Assembly: GCF_019249795.2 (NCBI RefSeq)
Contig: NZ_CP156891.1
Coordinates: 844,001 to 908,000, forward strand
DNA: 64,000 nt
Direction: 5' to 3'
From: Segatella copri
Lineage (GTDB): Bacteria > Bacteroidota > Bacteroidia > Bacteroidales > Bacteroidaceae
Part shown: piece after piece, positions 27,210 through 36,742 of the stretch
Layout of the letters: each line of letters starts with the position of its first letter
How positions within the stretch are numbered: position 1 is the stretch's first letter
The notes under the pieces: model-generated
Database searches by the model: none
What the model was told of the DNA's origin: nothing
The model's input: the letters and a program-made list of their open reading frames with translations, nothing else
Translations under genes and position numbers: made by a program

Positions 27210-27430
27210 CTAATTTCGCATAAAATTTCACAAAACTTCGTTTTTTTGTTAGAAAAACAAATAAAATGCTTACAATTTATCACAACAGATACTCATTTCT
27301 GCTGATTTTGTGCAAAAAAAACAAGAAAGAGCTTATTAACCACACTGAACTCTTATCTTATTAAGATTACCTGACGAAAAAGTATAAAGCGAGGTGGCCA
27401 GACATGTAAGAAAGGCAAGAAGAAAAAAAA

Positions 27431-27455
27431 TCCCCCTAAACCGAAGTTTAGGAGG
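27431..27455 (-). terminator. Terminator of the OmpA-family gene
   Basis: CCTAAAC (27435-27441) pairs with GTTTAGG (27446-27452) over a 4-base loop, with outer TCC/GGA pairing. Eight T follow on the minus strand. Confidence 0.8.
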
Positions 27456-27494
27456 ACCTGGTCACAAGACCAAATATCTGAACTACTTATTTCT

Positions 27495-28640
27495 TTATTC
27501 AGCTGCATTGTTATCATTGAATGTAGCAACACGGTTGAACTCAACCTGCTTGAAGAGCTTGTCAGTAGCACCCATACCCTTAGCCTGAAGACGTTTTGCG
27601 CTAATCTTGTAAGTCTTAACGAGAATGTTCTTTACAGCATTGGCACGAGCCTCAGAAAGTTTCTGGTTAAGTTCCTTAGAACCCTCTGGAGATGCATAAC
27701 CCTTAATTTCAACCTTAGCATCTGGATGATTCTTCATATACTGAGCAATCATCTCGATGTTTGGCATCTGGCTACGCTCTACTTTTGACTTACCTACAGT
27801 AAACAATACTGTTGGCTGCAAATTGGTAGCAGTAGCTGGCTTTACATACTTAGGAGTCTTCTGGCACTCATTGAGCGCATTCTGGAGATCCTTGATCTGC
27901 TTGTCCTTAGCAGCGAGTTCAGAATCCTTGCTATTCAAGTCGTTGCGGAGGTTGTTGATCTGACCATTCAAACCATCAATCTCGTTCTGGTCGCGTGGAG
28001 TTACGATAGTGAAGTTGTGAGAGTTGTTAGAACCCTTGAACTTGTAGTTAACACCCACCTTAACCTGGAAAGCAGATTTGTTAACATCAAACTGGCAACC
28101 ATTGCAAGCACTCTTGTTGTCGTGAAGGAACCAATTCATAGATGGCTCTACATATACCTGCCAAGCCTTGTTTGCGCCAAGGTTGAATGCGAAGTCAACA
28201 CCTGCGTTAGCTGTGAGGGCATTGAGGTTGCCATTATGAAGATTGAAAGAGTGGTAAGCGCCGATGCCTGCCAATGGGATGATTTCGAATTTACGTGGCT
28301 CACCCTTGTAACCCAAGAAGAGGTTTGTTGCATTGATAGTACCGATGAACTTACCGCTTGCACCACGAACCAAAGTCTTATGTGTATAAGGCAGGTTGCG
28401 ATTACGAGCATAGAGGTCAGCCTCTACAGCAGCACCCCAAACTGGAGTAAACCACTTTCCGAGACGTACACCTACTGAAGGATTTACGTTCTTGAACCAT
28501 GCATTGTGAGTAGTCTTTGTAGCAGCTCCAACGTTTACACCAAGATACCAATTGTCAAAGAACTTGCTCTCCTGTGTAGTCTGAGCAGATGCAGATACTG
28601 CCATTACGACAGCAGCAAACATTAATACTAACTTTTTCAT
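27495..28640 (-). CDS. OmpA-family outer-membrane protein
   Basis: This 381-residue protein has a signal peptide (about 1-19, ending SASA), an N-terminal eight-strand beta-barrel (about 28-185), a short coiled coil (about 205-245, with NNLRNDLNSKDSELAAKDKQ) and a C-terminal OmpA peptidoglycan-binding domain (about 265-375). The OmpA domain shows IKGYASPEGSKELNQKLSEA and RANAVKNIL. It should anchor the outer membrane to the cell wall. Porphyromonas Omp40/41 and Bacteroides OmpA share this layout. The promoter carries a palindrome over its -33 box. Confidence 0.92.
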   Translation of the reverse strand: MKKLVLMFAAVVMAVSASAQTTQESKFFDNWYLGVNVGAATKTTHNAWFKNVNPSVGVRLGKWFTPVWGAAVEADLYARNRNLPYTHKTLVRGASGKFIGTINATNLFLGYKGEPRKFEIIPLAGIGAYHSFNLHNGNLNALTANAGVDFAFNLGANKAWQVYVEPSMNWFLHDNKSACNGCQFDVNKSAFQVKVGVNYKFKGSNNSHNFTIVTPRDQNEIDGLNGQINNLRNDLNSKDSELAAKDKQIKDLQNALNECQKTPKYVKPATATNLQPTVLFTVGKSKVERSQMPNIEMIAQYMKNHPDAKVEIKGYASPEGSKELNQKLSEARANAVKNILVKTYKISAKRLQAKGMGATDKLFKQVEFNRVATFNDNNAAE

Positions 28641-28695
28641 TTTCTCTCTAAAATTTGATTGTATATAAATTACTTAAAACTTCATTTTCAAGGTG

Positions 28696-28735
28696 CAAAA
28701 TAATAAAAAAAATTATTAACTGCCAAATTTTTGGC
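28696..28735 (-). promoter_or_regulatory. Promoter of the OmpA gene with palindrome over -33
   Basis: The -7 is TTATTTTG (28696-28703) and the -33 is TTTG (28724-28727), with a 20-bp spacer. The -33 lies inside the palindrome GCCAAATTTTTGGC (28722-28735), a possible operator. Confidence 0.6.
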
Positions 28736-28766
28736 CATATTTCATGCTGTAAAACATGAAATATGG
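28735..28766. terminator. Perfect 12-bp stem-loop after the arabinofuranosidase gene
   Basis: CCATATTTCATG (28735-28746) pairs with CATGAAATATGG (28755-28766) over 8 bases. It lies about 110 bp past the arabinofuranosidase stop and just above the OmpA promoter. No T-run follows, so the terminator role is tentative. Confidence 0.55.
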
Positions 28767-28878
28767 AGAAAAAGAACATTTTAATATCCTATTTCTCTAT
28801 TCTATTTTACTCAAAATGAATAATCTGAGCCATTATTGGTTCTATCCGTTTCTATCAGAAAACATCTTCTGAAGAAAG

Positions 28879-31479
28879 CTAAAGTTCGAAAACCTGAGCG
28901 CTTCTGCCTGCGATGGTTACCTGCTTGTTGCCCAAGCCAGAAACCGAGAGTTTCAGCGTGCGAGGCAAGGCATTCACCACTTTAAGCCAGGTTTTGCCCG
29001 ATTTAGAATCCTTCACCACACTGGTGCCCACATATTTCTTCAGCGCATCCGGCAGACTGAGCACGGATGAGATGTAAAGGTCACCGGCATGCTGACCGAA
29101 CATCTTCTGCATCTTGTAGCTCTCGCTCGCGCGTACATTATTATTATCAAAGTAAATCATGTCCGGCTGCCAGTTACTGTATCCGTCCTTACACAAGAGA
29201 GGAGCATAAGATGTCATTTCTACCACATCGCCGTTGCGCTCCACATTGCAGAGGTGGATGCCCTCAGCCAGCGCATTGTCTACCGCATTGGCACCGCGAG
29301 ATGCATATTCGCCCAGATAAACCTTAGGAGCCTTGCGGTCGTAATGGTCGTAATAATCCTGATGGTTCAGGAACCAGCCCGGCTGCTCATAATAATGCTC
29401 GTCTACGGCATCAATCCAGCGCTTGTTTTCGCGGGCAATCTTCCAACCCTCAATATAATCGGAAGACGGGAAGTGGAACGGACCTACGGTACCCACCACC
29501 TCTATCTGAGGATACTTCTGCTTCACTGCCTTGCAGATTATCAGGTAGCGCTGCTCGAAATCGGTAGAGATAAGGTCTTCGTTGCCGATGCCTATCATCT
29601 TGAGGTTGAACGGAGCCGGATGACCCGCATCGGCTCTCATCTTAGCCCACTTAGAGGTGGCAGGGTCGCCATTCGCCCATTCTACCAGGTCTAGCACGTC
29701 CTGAATATACTGCGGCATCTCGCTCATCGGGATTCCGCCCTGCTGACCAGCCACTCCGCGCTCATCTGCCACAGAGTTCTGACAAGGAACACCTGCCGCC
29801 AATACAGGCAGCGGCTCGGCTCCCATATCCTCGCACCACTGGAAATACTCATAGAAACCCAGCTGGCGGGTCTGATGGTATCCCCAGATGTTGTAGGCTG
29901 GCTTGCGATCTTTCTGCGGACCCACGCTCTCCTTCCAGTGATAAATGTTCTTGAGCCCCTGACCGTGGAGCATGCAGCCGCCCGGGAAGCGCACGAAGCG
30001 AGGCTTCAGGTCGGCAATGGCCTCGGCAAGGTCTTTACGCAGTCCATGCCCCTTGTAAGTATCTTGTGGTTTGAGACTTACCAAATCTACCGCCACTTTC
30101 TGCTCGCCCTTAGGCAAGATGGCGAACCGGATGTTCTTGCCCAGTTTGCCTTCCTTGGTGATGGCTTCGCTGGCGAGTTCGCCCTCATATTTATCGGTAA
30201 CGATGAGCTGCGCCTTATATTCCTTCCAGTCAGTTCCCTGCGCCTTAATCTTGGCCTGGCATACCGGCAATCCCTCCTGGTTTACGAGCGCCAGGGTGAG
30301 ATTTTTCTTCTTGGCATCGAAACAGCGGGCGTGCAGGCTCACCTCGTAGATGGCCGGCTGATGCTTACCCTCCTTGCCCTCAACGGCAGCTCCGCGACGT
30401 ATGGCGATGCCGTCCCAACCTATATTATAAATAGGTGTGGCGCCCAAAACGGCATAATGGGGATTGTTCTGGCTCACCCCGTTTTCGGTGGCGATGCCCT
30501 CTTTCTCTACCCCCACCCATGCCGTGGTGGCATTCCACTGGTGGCGGTGGTCTTCCTTGTTATACTCAAAGTCGCCGTTCTGCAACATTTCTGCAGAGAG
30601 TCCTCCGTCGGCAGCGCGGCTGATGTCTTCGAAGAAGATACCCATCAGCTTGTTGGAGATGCGGTGGGATTTCTGTGGATTGATGCTGAGGTTAGCAGGG
30701 ATTTCCGAATCTTTCGGCAGGTCGATGTGGTTGTCCTTGACATAAGCTGCGAGGTCGGCATCGGTCTTCGGTATCGGCTGGGCGTTGAGTTTTGCCTCTT
30801 CAGAGAGGGCGTGGAACCAGGAGCGAATGTAGTTGAGATGTACAGCCGGCACCTCGAAATCGCAGCCCTGGAAGAGTTTTCCGTCTATGGTTGCGGTGTC
30901 GCGCTGCCAGAGTATCTCATCGGCAGAAGCTTCCAGCGTATCTTCCTTGAAGGTACGGAAATCGTTGCTTGCCTGTACGTATCGCTTGCCTTTGGATGTC
31001 TTGAGATAGATGTCGAAGTTACCGTCATCCATCTGATAGGCAGCCACATCCTTCACGCCTTTTTCGCGGATGATGGGATAATCCTGCGGGCGCCAGGTGA
31101 TGAGGTCTTCTGAATAGGCTACGGCAAACTGCGGCGCATGCTGGTTCACGCTCCAGAGTGCGCGCCATGTGCCGTCGTTGGCTTTTACCACGAAGGGGTT
31201 ATACATCTTCTTTTCAGCTCCCCACGGACCATAGTCGCTGGCGCAGAGCTGTCCTACATCCACCCAACGCTCATCGTCGGTGAAATAAGCCAGATGCAAC
31301 CCCTGGTTGGGTGCTGGCGAATAGATGAATATCTGGCAGATGGAATCCTTGCCCTGTATGGTGTATGCAGGGGCATCCTTGTCTATTTGCGTCTGCATCT
31401 GCTGCCTGCTGACAGCCTGACTGGCACTGGCAGCTGCCACGAGTAGCGCTGATGTAAATATGTACTTTAGTTTTATCAT
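28879..31479 (-). CDS. Exported alpha-L-arabinofuranosidase, GH43-like + GH51 fusion
   Basis: The protein has 866 residues and a signal peptide (about 1-22). Residues about 45-235 look like a five-bladed propeller of the GH43 type, with YNPFVVKANDGTW and FAVAYSEDLITWRP. From about 270 a GH51 glycosidase follows, with an inserted carbohydrate-binding-like stretch (NGDFEYNKEDHRHQW, about 301-480). In the catalytic barrel the acid/base is probably E634 (GIGNEDL) and the nucleophile E724 (YLGEYAS). It should remove arabinose from plant arabinoxylan or arabinan in the periplasm. No susC/susD pair is adjacent. I did not find the GH43 catalytic acids with certainty. Confidence 0.85.
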   Translation of the reverse strand: MIKLKYIFTSALLVAAASASQAVSRQQMQTQIDKDAPAYTIQGKDSICQIFIYSPAPNQGLHLAYFTDDERWVDVGQLCASDYGPWGAEKKMYNPFVVKANDGTWRALWSVNQHAPQFAVAYSEDLITWRPQDYPIIREKGVKDVAAYQMDDGNFDIYLKTSKGKRYVQASNDFRTFKEDTLEASADEILWQRDTATIDGKLFQGCDFEVPAVHLNYIRSWFHALSEEAKLNAQPIPKTDADLAAYVKDNHIDLPKDSEIPANLSINPQKSHRISNKLMGIFFEDISRAADGGLSAEMLQNGDFEYNKEDHRHQWNATTAWVGVEKEGIATENGVSQNNPHYAVLGATPIYNIGWDGIAIRRGAAVEGKEGKHQPAIYEVSLHARCFDAKKKNLTLALVNQEGLPVCQAKIKAQGTDWKEYKAQLIVTDKYEGELASEAITKEGKLGKNIRFAILPKGEQKVAVDLVSLKPQDTYKGHGLRKDLAEAIADLKPRFVRFPGGCMLHGQGLKNIYHWKESVGPQKDRKPAYNIWGYHQTRQLGFYEYFQWCEDMGAEPLPVLAAGVPCQNSVADERGVAGQQGGIPMSEMPQYIQDVLDLVEWANGDPATSKWAKMRADAGHPAPFNLKMIGIGNEDLISTDFEQRYLIICKAVKQKYPQIEVVGTVGPFHFPSSDYIEGWKIARENKRWIDAVDEHYYEQPGWFLNHQDYYDHYDRKAPKVYLGEYASRGANAVDNALAEGIHLCNVERNGDVVEMTSYAPLLCKDGYSNWQPDMIYFDNNNVRASESYKMQKMFGQHAGDLYISSVLSLPDALKKYVGTSVVKDSKSGKTWLKVVNALPRTLKLSVSGLGNKQVTIAGRSAQVFEL

Positions 31480-31544
31480 GTTTCTATATTTTTAGATTAA
31501 TATTGTTTGTTTATTTTACACTCTTTCTCTCGGCTTGATAAAAA

Positions 31545-31570
31545 GGCAGAGTGCATCACTGCACCCTGCC
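31545..31570 (-). terminator. Terminator of the ffh-folD operon
   Basis: GGCAGAGTGCA (31545-31555) pairs with TGCACCCTGCC (31560-31570) with one mismatch and a 4-base loop. TTTTT follows on the minus strand. Confidence 0.85.
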
Positions 31571-31649
31571 CCCACAAATTAGAGAGTTATAAAAAATCAA
31601 GTATGCAGTGACTTAAACACTGCTTCTTTCTGAAATAATTATCTTCTTT

Positions 31650-32528
31650 CTAGCTGTAATATTCCTTCTTGCCGGCAGCCAGCGTATTCTTCATCAGCGA
31701 GCAGATGGTCATCGGACCAACGCCTCCCGGAACAGGAGTGATGAAGGAACACTTCTCTGCCACCTCGTCGAATTTCACATCACCATTCAGGCGGAAACCG
31801 CTTTTCTTCGTAGCATCAGGCACGCGGGTGGTACCCACATCAATGACTACGGCTCCCGGCTTCACCATATCAGCTGTCACGAAATCAGGACGACCGATGG
31901 CTGCGATGATGATATCTGCCTCCTGACACTCTTTCTTCAAATTCTTGGAATGGGAGTGGCATACGGTGACGGTAGCATCGCCATACTGCTTCTGCATCAT
32001 CAGCTGAGCCATTGGCTTGCCTACGATGTTGCTTCTGCCCAGAATGACGCATTTCTTGCCACTGGTCTCAATATTGTAATGCTGCAGCAGGGTGAGGATA
32101 CCGAGCGGAGTGGCAGAAATGAAACAAGCCATGCCGAGCGACATTCTGCCCACATTTACCGGGTGGAATCCGTCTACATCCTTACGGTAATCTATTGCCA
32201 TGGTCACCTTCTGCTCATCGATGTGCTTAGGCAGAGGAAGTTGAACGATGAATCCGTCAACATCATCATCCTGGTTCAGCTTGTCTACGCACTGCAGGAG
32301 CTCTTCTTCGGTAACATCCTCCTCATAACGGATGAGGGTCGACTTGAATCCACACTTCTCGCAGGCCAGCACCTTGTTTTTCACATAGGTTTCACTGCCC
32401 CCGTCGTGCCCTACGAGCACGGCTACCAGGTGTGGCTGCTTGCCACCGGCGGCTACGATCTGTGCCACCTCCTGGGCTATCTGTTCCTTGATGGCGGCTG
32501 CCGTCGCCTTTCCGTCTATAAGCTGCAT
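31650..32528 (-). CDS. folD: Methylenetetrahydrofolate dehydrogenase / cyclohydrolase
   Basis: This 292-residue bifunctional enzyme interconverts methylene- and formyl-tetrahydrofolate for purine and formyl-methionine synthesis. The FolD signatures are seen as [15 protein letters not shown] and, near the C-terminus, [17 protein letters not shown]. The lysine of the active site is in the YVKNK segment. The NADP site is in [16 protein letters not shown]. It follows ffh by 78 bp, and that gap contains two heptamer arrays. It ends at a strong terminator. Confidence 0.95.
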   Translation of the reverse strand: MQLIDGKATAAAIKEQIAQEVAQIVAAGGKQPHLVAVLVGHDGGSETYVKNKVLACEKCGFKSTLIRYEEDVTEEELLQCVDKLNQDDDVDGFIVQLPLPKHIDEQKVTMAIDYRKDVDGFHPVNVGRMSLGMACFISATPLGILTLLQHYNIETSGKKCVILGRSNIVGKPMAQLMMQKQYGDATVTVCHSHSKNLKKECQEADIIIAAIGRPDFVTADMVKPGAVVIDVGTTRVPDATKKSGFRLNGDVKFDEVAEKCSFITPVPGGVGPMTICSLMKNTLAAGKKEYYS

Positions 32529-32544
32529 TTTTATTCTATATTAA

Positions 32545-32606
32545 TATTAAATGTTCTATGTTAAGTTGCAAAGCATACGAATTCTTCACTCTTCGTTCTT
32601 CACTTC
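32545..32606 (-). repeat. Two heptamer arrays between ffh and folD
   Basis: Units of the ACATTTA family fill 32545-32565 and units of the GTGAAGA family fill 32579-32606 (read along the transcript). The second array runs up to the ffh stop codon. Confidence 0.7.
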
Positions 32607-33959
32607 TTACATTCCCGGCATCTTAGGCATGCCTGGCATACCCTTCATGCGGCTCATCATCTGCGCCATTTTGTTGCCGGTCATCATCTGCATCATCTTT
32701 CGGGTCTGGTCAAACTGCTTGATGAGTTTGTTCACCTCCTGGATGTTGGTGCCCGAACCCTTAGCGATGCGCTGGCGGCGTGATGTGTTGAGGATGGCTG
32801 GGTTGGTGCGCTCCTTAGGAGTCATACTCTGGATAATGGCCTCTACGCCCTTGAATGCATCCTCTGGGATATCTACGTCGCGGATGGCCTTGCCAACACC
32901 CGGAATCATCGCTGCCAGATCCTTGATGTTACCCATCTTCTTAATCTGCTGGATCTGGTTGTAGAAATCGTTGAAGTCGAACTGGTTCTTTCTGATCTTC
33001 TTCTCCAGTTTCTTGGCCTCTTCCAGGTCGAACTGCTCCTGTGCGCGCTCTACGAGGGATACCACATCACCCATGCCGAGGATTCGGTCTGCCATACGAG
33101 CTGGGTGGAACACGTCAATGGCGTCCATTTTCTCGCCGGTACCTATAAACTTGATTGGCTTGGTTACCACGGTACGGATACTGAGGGCTGCACCACCGCG
33201 GGTATCACCATCGAGCTTGGTGAGAACAACGCCGTTAAAGTCAAGGCGGTCGTTGAATTCCTTGGCTGTGTTTACGGCATCCTGACCGGTCATGGAGTCA
33301 ACCACGAAAAGGGTTTCGTCTGGACGGAGATGATTCTTGAGATTGCTGATCTCGTTCATCATCTGCTCATCAATGGCAAGACGTCCGGCTGTATCGACGA
33401 TTACCACATCGTTGCCGTTGGTCTTAGCCTGCTGGATAGCATGGTCGGCGATACTGAGCACATCCTTGTTCTCTGGCTCGCTGTATACCGGAACACCCAC
33501 CTGCTCACCCACAACATGGAGCTGCTGGATAGCTGCCGGACGGTAAACGTCGCAGGCCACGAGCAATGGCTTCTTGCCTTTCTTGGTCTTGAGCATATTG
33601 GCAAGCTTGCCACTGAAGGTAGTCTTACCCGAACCCTGCAGACCGCTCATGAGGATGACGGCCGGATGACTTTCGAGCTTCAATGGAGCTTCTTCGCCGC
33701 CCATGAGTTCTTCCAGTTCATCGTGCACCAACTTGATCATCAACTGTCCCGGCTTTACGGCAGTAAGTACATTCATGCCGAGTGCTTTCTCCTTCACCTT
33801 GTTGGTGAATTCCTTAGCCACTTTATAGTTTACGTCGGCGTCGAGGAGTGCACGGCGCACATCCTTCATGGTTTCCGCCACGTTGATTTCTGTAATTTTT
33901 CCCTCGCCCTTCAAGATTTTGAACGAGCGTTCCAGTCTATCACTTAAATTTTCAAACAT
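32607..33959 (-). CDS. ffh: Signal recognition particle protein Ffh
   Basis: This 450-residue GTPase targets membrane proteins with 4.5S RNA and FtsY. The NG domain has [15 protein letters not shown] (about 107-121), [17 protein letters not shown] and [13 protein letters not shown]. The M domain from about 300 is rich in methionine and ends in a run of Met, Gly and Pro ([13 protein letters not shown]). The length is typical. The promoter lies just upstream (-7 at 33985-33992, TTG of -33 at 34013-34015). It leads a two-gene operon with folD. Confidence 0.96.
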   Translation of the reverse strand: MFENLSDRLERSFKILKGEGKITEINVAETMKDVRRALLDADVNYKVAKEFTNKVKEKALGMNVLTAVKPGQLMIKLVHDELEELMGGEEAPLKLESHPAVILMSGLQGSGKTTFSGKLANMLKTKKGKKPLLVACDVYRPAAIQQLHVVGEQVGVPVYSEPENKDVLSIADHAIQQAKTNGNDVVIVDTAGRLAIDEQMMNEISNLKNHLRPDETLFVVDSMTGQDAVNTAKEFNDRLDFNGVVLTKLDGDTRGGAALSIRTVVTKPIKFIGTGEKMDAIDVFHPARMADRILGMGDVVSLVERAQEQFDLEEAKKLEKKIRKNQFDFNDFYNQIQQIKKMGNIKDLAAMIPGVGKAIRDVDIPEDAFKGVEAIIQSMTPKERTNPAILNTSRRQRIAKGSGTNIQEVNKLIKQFDQTRKMMQMMTGNKMAQMMSRMKGMPGMPKMPGM

Positions 33960-33984
33960 TTTTCTTTCTTTATATTTTTGGCTA

Positions 33985-34015
33985 CAAAGATACGACTTTT
34001 TTTCGAGAAAGCCAA
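33985..34015 (-). promoter_or_regulatory. Promoter of ffh-folD
   Basis: The -7 TATCTTTG (33985-33992) and the TTG of the -33 (34013-34015) are 20 bp apart. The leader is about 20 bases. Confidence 0.65.
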
Positions 34016-34101
34016 CTTGTTTATGTTTTTTTTTATCCCGTCGGCTAAAATAGCTGTCGCTCTGCCTTTCCCGAGTTCATTTCTTCAGTTTACTCTTGTG
34101 C

Positions 34102-34761
34102 TTATTTTTCAGGATTCTCCTTCTTATTCGATTTTGATTCAGCATCAGAAGTTGCTTTTTTCTCTTCTGTAGCCATTTCAGAAGAAGGATCTTTCTTAAA
34201 AGCCGAAACATCATACGGATTAGTCAATTCATACTTTTTCCCCGTTGCTTTTTCATAAGCAGCTACCACAGGATCCTTATGTTCCATTTTTTCAAATACC
34301 TTTTTAGCCTGTTGCAGATGCTTCTTATCACGTTTCCCCTGTTTATCCATCCATCCGAAAGCATCAAACCCGATGCCAGCAGATGAAGTTGGCAAAGAGT
34401 TTATCTTCTCCTGAATATCCTCTTCCATGTTTTTGATGCCTTCCTGATTTTTGCCCCAAACTGTCACTTCGCCTAATTGTTTGGCATCCGGCAAGAGAAA
34501 CAGAGTATCCGGCAGTTCCTTGTACCGGATAGTTGCCTTCATAAAACCAGGTTTCGATACGGTTGCTGAATCAAACTGATAGCGCATCGTCCAATAGCCC
34601 CGATAATCTGTTCTTGCCCAATGATTGTTATTGGTATGAATAAGTGCTTCACGAATAGGCACATGATTTTCTGCCGATGCGATGACACACGTTTTCTGCG
34701 CATAGGCTACCTGCCCTAACATGGCAAGCAATACTATTAAAATCAATATGATACGCTTCAT
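34102..34761 (-). CDS. Exported protein with a carboxypeptidase-regulatory-like domain, function unknown
   Basis: The product has 219 residues with a signal peptide (about 1-21, ending VAYA). Residues about 25-100 look like the beta-sandwich domain that Bacteroidetes place at the start of TonB-dependent receptors (HVPIREALIHTNN, then LGEVTVWGK). No barrel follows. The C-terminal third is highly charged and low in complexity. It may be a stand-alone periplasmic or cell-surface protein. A -7 box TACTTTTG lies at 34830-34837. I cannot name a function. Confidence 0.7.
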   Translation of the reverse strand: MKRIILILIVLLAMLGQVAYAQKTCVIASAENHVPIREALIHTNNNHWARTDYRGYWTMRYQFDSATVSKPGFMKATIRYKELPDTLFLLPDAKQLGEVTVWGKNQEGIKNMEEDIQEKINSLPTSSAGIGFDAFGWMDKQGKRDKKHLQQAKKVFEKMEHKDPVVAAYEKATGKKYELTNPYDVSAFKKDPSSEMATEEKKATSDAESKSNKKENPEK

Positions 34762-34934
34762 GCTTTTTCTCTGATTTATATCTTTTCTTTGTACCAGACA
34801 AATTACTTCTTCTTAATATGAATCTGATACAAAAGTAATGATTAAATCTGATACTTCATTAAATTCCCCAAGAAGTTTAAGTTCATTTAAAGAGTAATGT
34901 AAAAAAATTAAGCGTCTATAACAGTTGGCCTATT

Positions 34935-34974
34935 TATATAGCATCATTCAAAGGTATATAGTATCATTCAAAGG
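34935..34974. repeat. Two tandem 20-bp units
   Basis: The units 34935-34954 and 34955-34974 differ at one base and read TATATAG(C/T)ATCATTC then AAAGG. The junction makes a -7-like box on the minus strand (34949-34956). Confidence 0.7.
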
Positions 34975-35087
34975 AAAGATATGGTGTTTTCAACACTAAG
35001 AAATATTTTTAGTAAGTAAAAGCATACAGTTTTTAGAGTTCTTGCATATAGTCTTTTAAGTCAAAACACATAGCTTCCCAGATATTA

Positions 35088-35121
35088 TCACTAGGCTCAG
35101 CAGCTCTGCCGAGCCTAGTGA
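35088..35121. terminator. Very stable stem-loop after the GltD-like gene
   Basis: TCACTAGGCTC (35088-35098) pairs with GAGCCTAGTGA (35111-35121). A second GCAG/CTGC stem closes the loop with only two unpaired bases. No T-run follows on the minus strand, so it may terminate or protect the 3' end. Confidence 0.6.
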
Positions 35122-35189
35122 CAACTCTCTGTTAAACCAGTTCCGTAACTGCAGAAATAATTCACTTATATTCTATTGAGTTCATTTGA

Positions 35190-36662
35190 TTATTCTACTA
35201 TTCCACGTTGCTCGATTCTCTTAGCCTCTTCAAGAAGCTTGATGGCATCTACATACTGAGCGATGCCCTGAGCCACCTCCTTGGCAGCCTTCATTGCCAG
35301 GACTACAGTCTGCGGACGGTGTACCACATCACCTCCGGCAAACACACCGCGACGGGTGGTCATACCGAACGGACGTTCAACAACTTTTACATATCCCTTC
35401 TCATCCACCTCGATTCCGGCAGTGGTAGAAACGATACGGTTGGCTGGTCTTGAACCAATGGCGAGATAGATTCTGTCGAATTTTTCTACCCTTTCACCCT
35501 CAGGAGTGTTCAGCACACAGCTTCCCAGACGGCCGTTTTTGCCCTTCAGAAAGGCCTCGATGGTAGTTTTCCACTCAAATTTCACGCCTTCCTTCACAGC
35601 ATCTTCATATTCGCTCTGGATGGCAGGCATCTCTTCCTGGGTCTTACGGTACAGCACAGTTACATCGGCACCCAGACGGATAGCAGTACGGGCAGCATCC
35701 ATGGCCACGTTTCCGCCGCCAATGACACCCACCTTCTCGCCGTCGCGCAGTGGAACCATGTCGCGGGTCAACGCGCCTTCGTTATAGGCATTCACGTTAT
35801 GCAGAAAGTATGTACTCTGGCTCACACCGTGGAGCTTTGAGCCCGGTGTAGAGTCCATGTTCTGAGGCACGCTGGTACCTGTGCCCATAAAGATGGCGTC
35901 GTAGCCTGCACGGAACAGACTGTCGATGGTTACATTGTTCTCGCCCACCATGCAGTTGGTGATAAACTGCACGCCGAGGGCAGCAATCTTAGCCACCTCA
36001 TCGCGCACTACCGACTTAGGTAAGCGATACTCAGGAATACCGTACATCAACACGCCTCCCGGCTCAGCCTGGCCCTCGAAAATGGTGACGTTGAAGCCCT
36101 GACGCGCCAGATCGCCAGCTACGGTCAAGCCCGCTGGACCCGAACCGATGACTGCCACACGGCCACGTGTTTTCTGTGGCAACATCTCGCGCGAAAGGTT
36201 CATCTTGGTATCAAAATCGGCAATAAACTGCTCCAGTTTGCCGATCTGTACCGGTTTGCCTTTCTTTCCGAGCACGCAGTTGCCTTGACACTGTTTCTCG
36301 TGAGGGCATACACGGCCGCAGATGGCCGGCAAGTTGCTCTTGGCATTGATGATGCTCATCGCTGCACCCATGTTACCCATAGAGAGTTCGTGTACGAAAT
36401 CAGGTATGTCGTTGCCTATCGGGCATCCCTTCTTGCACTGCGGAATCTTGCAATGTAGGCAGCGTTTTGCCTCTTCAATGGCTTCGTGGGTTGAAAAGCC
36501 CTCGTTCACTACCTGGAAGGCAGCAGCATCCGCCTGCTGTTCTGTTGTATCAGCCTGCTTAGCATCATCATTCTGCTTAGCTGCTGGTTCTGTTGTATTC
36601 TGCTCAGGGGCCTGTGCCTCTGCAGCATTCTTCATATTCTTTGTTTCTTTCTGTTCGCTCAT
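35190..36662 (-). CDS. gltD: NADPH-dependent glutamate synthase small-subunit-like flavoprotein
   Basis: This 490-residue protein has an N-terminal iron-sulfur domain with cysteine clusters CLHCKIPQCKKGCPIG and CGRVCPHEKQCQGNC, then an FAD domain starting GRVAVIGSGPAGLTVAGDLA, and an NADPH domain with VIGGGNVAMDAARTAIRLG. This is the GltD family, which also includes NfnB/SudA-type electron-transfer subunits. No glutamate synthase large subunit is adjacent, so the true role is open. The first 45 residues are a low-complexity stretch of Ala, Gln, Glu and Thr not usual in the family. Three 21-bp repeats lie in the leader. Confidence 0.82.
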   Translation of the reverse strand: MSEQKETKNMKNAAEAQAPEQNTTEPAAKQNDDAKQADTTEQQADAAAFQVVNEGFSTHEAIEEAKRCLHCKIPQCKKGCPIGNDIPDFVHELSMGNMGAAMSIINAKSNLPAICGRVCPHEKQCQGNCVLGKKGKPVQIGKLEQFIADFDTKMNLSREMLPQKTRGRVAVIGSGPAGLTVAGDLARQGFNVTIFEGQAEPGGVLMYGIPEYRLPKSVVRDEVAKIAALGVQFITNCMVGENNVTIDSLFRAGYDAIFMGTGTSVPQNMDSTPGSKLHGVSQSTYFLHNVNAYNEGALTRDMVPLRDGEKVGVIGGGNVAMDAARTAIRLGADVTVLYRKTQEEMPAIQSEYEDAVKEGVKFEWKTTIEAFLKGKNGRLGSCVLNTPEGERVEKFDRIYLAIGSRPANRIVSTTAGIEVDEKGYVKVVERPFGMTTRRGVFAGGDVVHRPQTVVLAMKAAKEVAQGIAQYVDAIKLLEEAKRIEQRGIVE

Positions 36663-36679
36663 AATAGAACTGCTCTTCT

Positions 36680-36742
36680 TTTTACTGATTCTACAATCTG
36701 TTTTATTGATTCTACAATCCTTTTTACTGATTCTACAATCTA
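36680..36742 (-). repeat. Three tandem 21-bp units in the GltD-like leader
   Basis: The units are 36680-36700, 36701-36721 and 36722-36742. Each contains GATTCTACAATC, a mini-hairpin GATT/AATC. They lie between the -7 box TACCTTTG (36761-36768) and the ATG at 36662, so all three are transcribed. Confidence 0.8.

Larger units (their letters stand above)
27114..27494. other. Intergenic region between ilvD and the OmpA gene
   Basis: The gap holds the ilvD promoter (27179-27209) and the terminator of the OmpA gene (27431-27455). The rest, about 27210-27420, is AT-rich and shows no gene. Confidence 0.6.
34762..35189. other. Intergenic region with tandem repeats and a strong hairpin
   Basis: The gap contains the -7 box of the 34102 gene (34830-34837), a repeated 10-mer AATCTGATAC (34821-34830 and 34845-34854), two 20-bp tandem units (34935-34974) and the stem-loop at 35088-35121. 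No ORF is convincing. Confidence 0.6.

Noticed and set aside
30464..31113. Long plus-strand frames opposite the arabinofuranosidase
   Set aside because: They are shadows of the real gene in GC-richer coding DNA and lack domains or signals.
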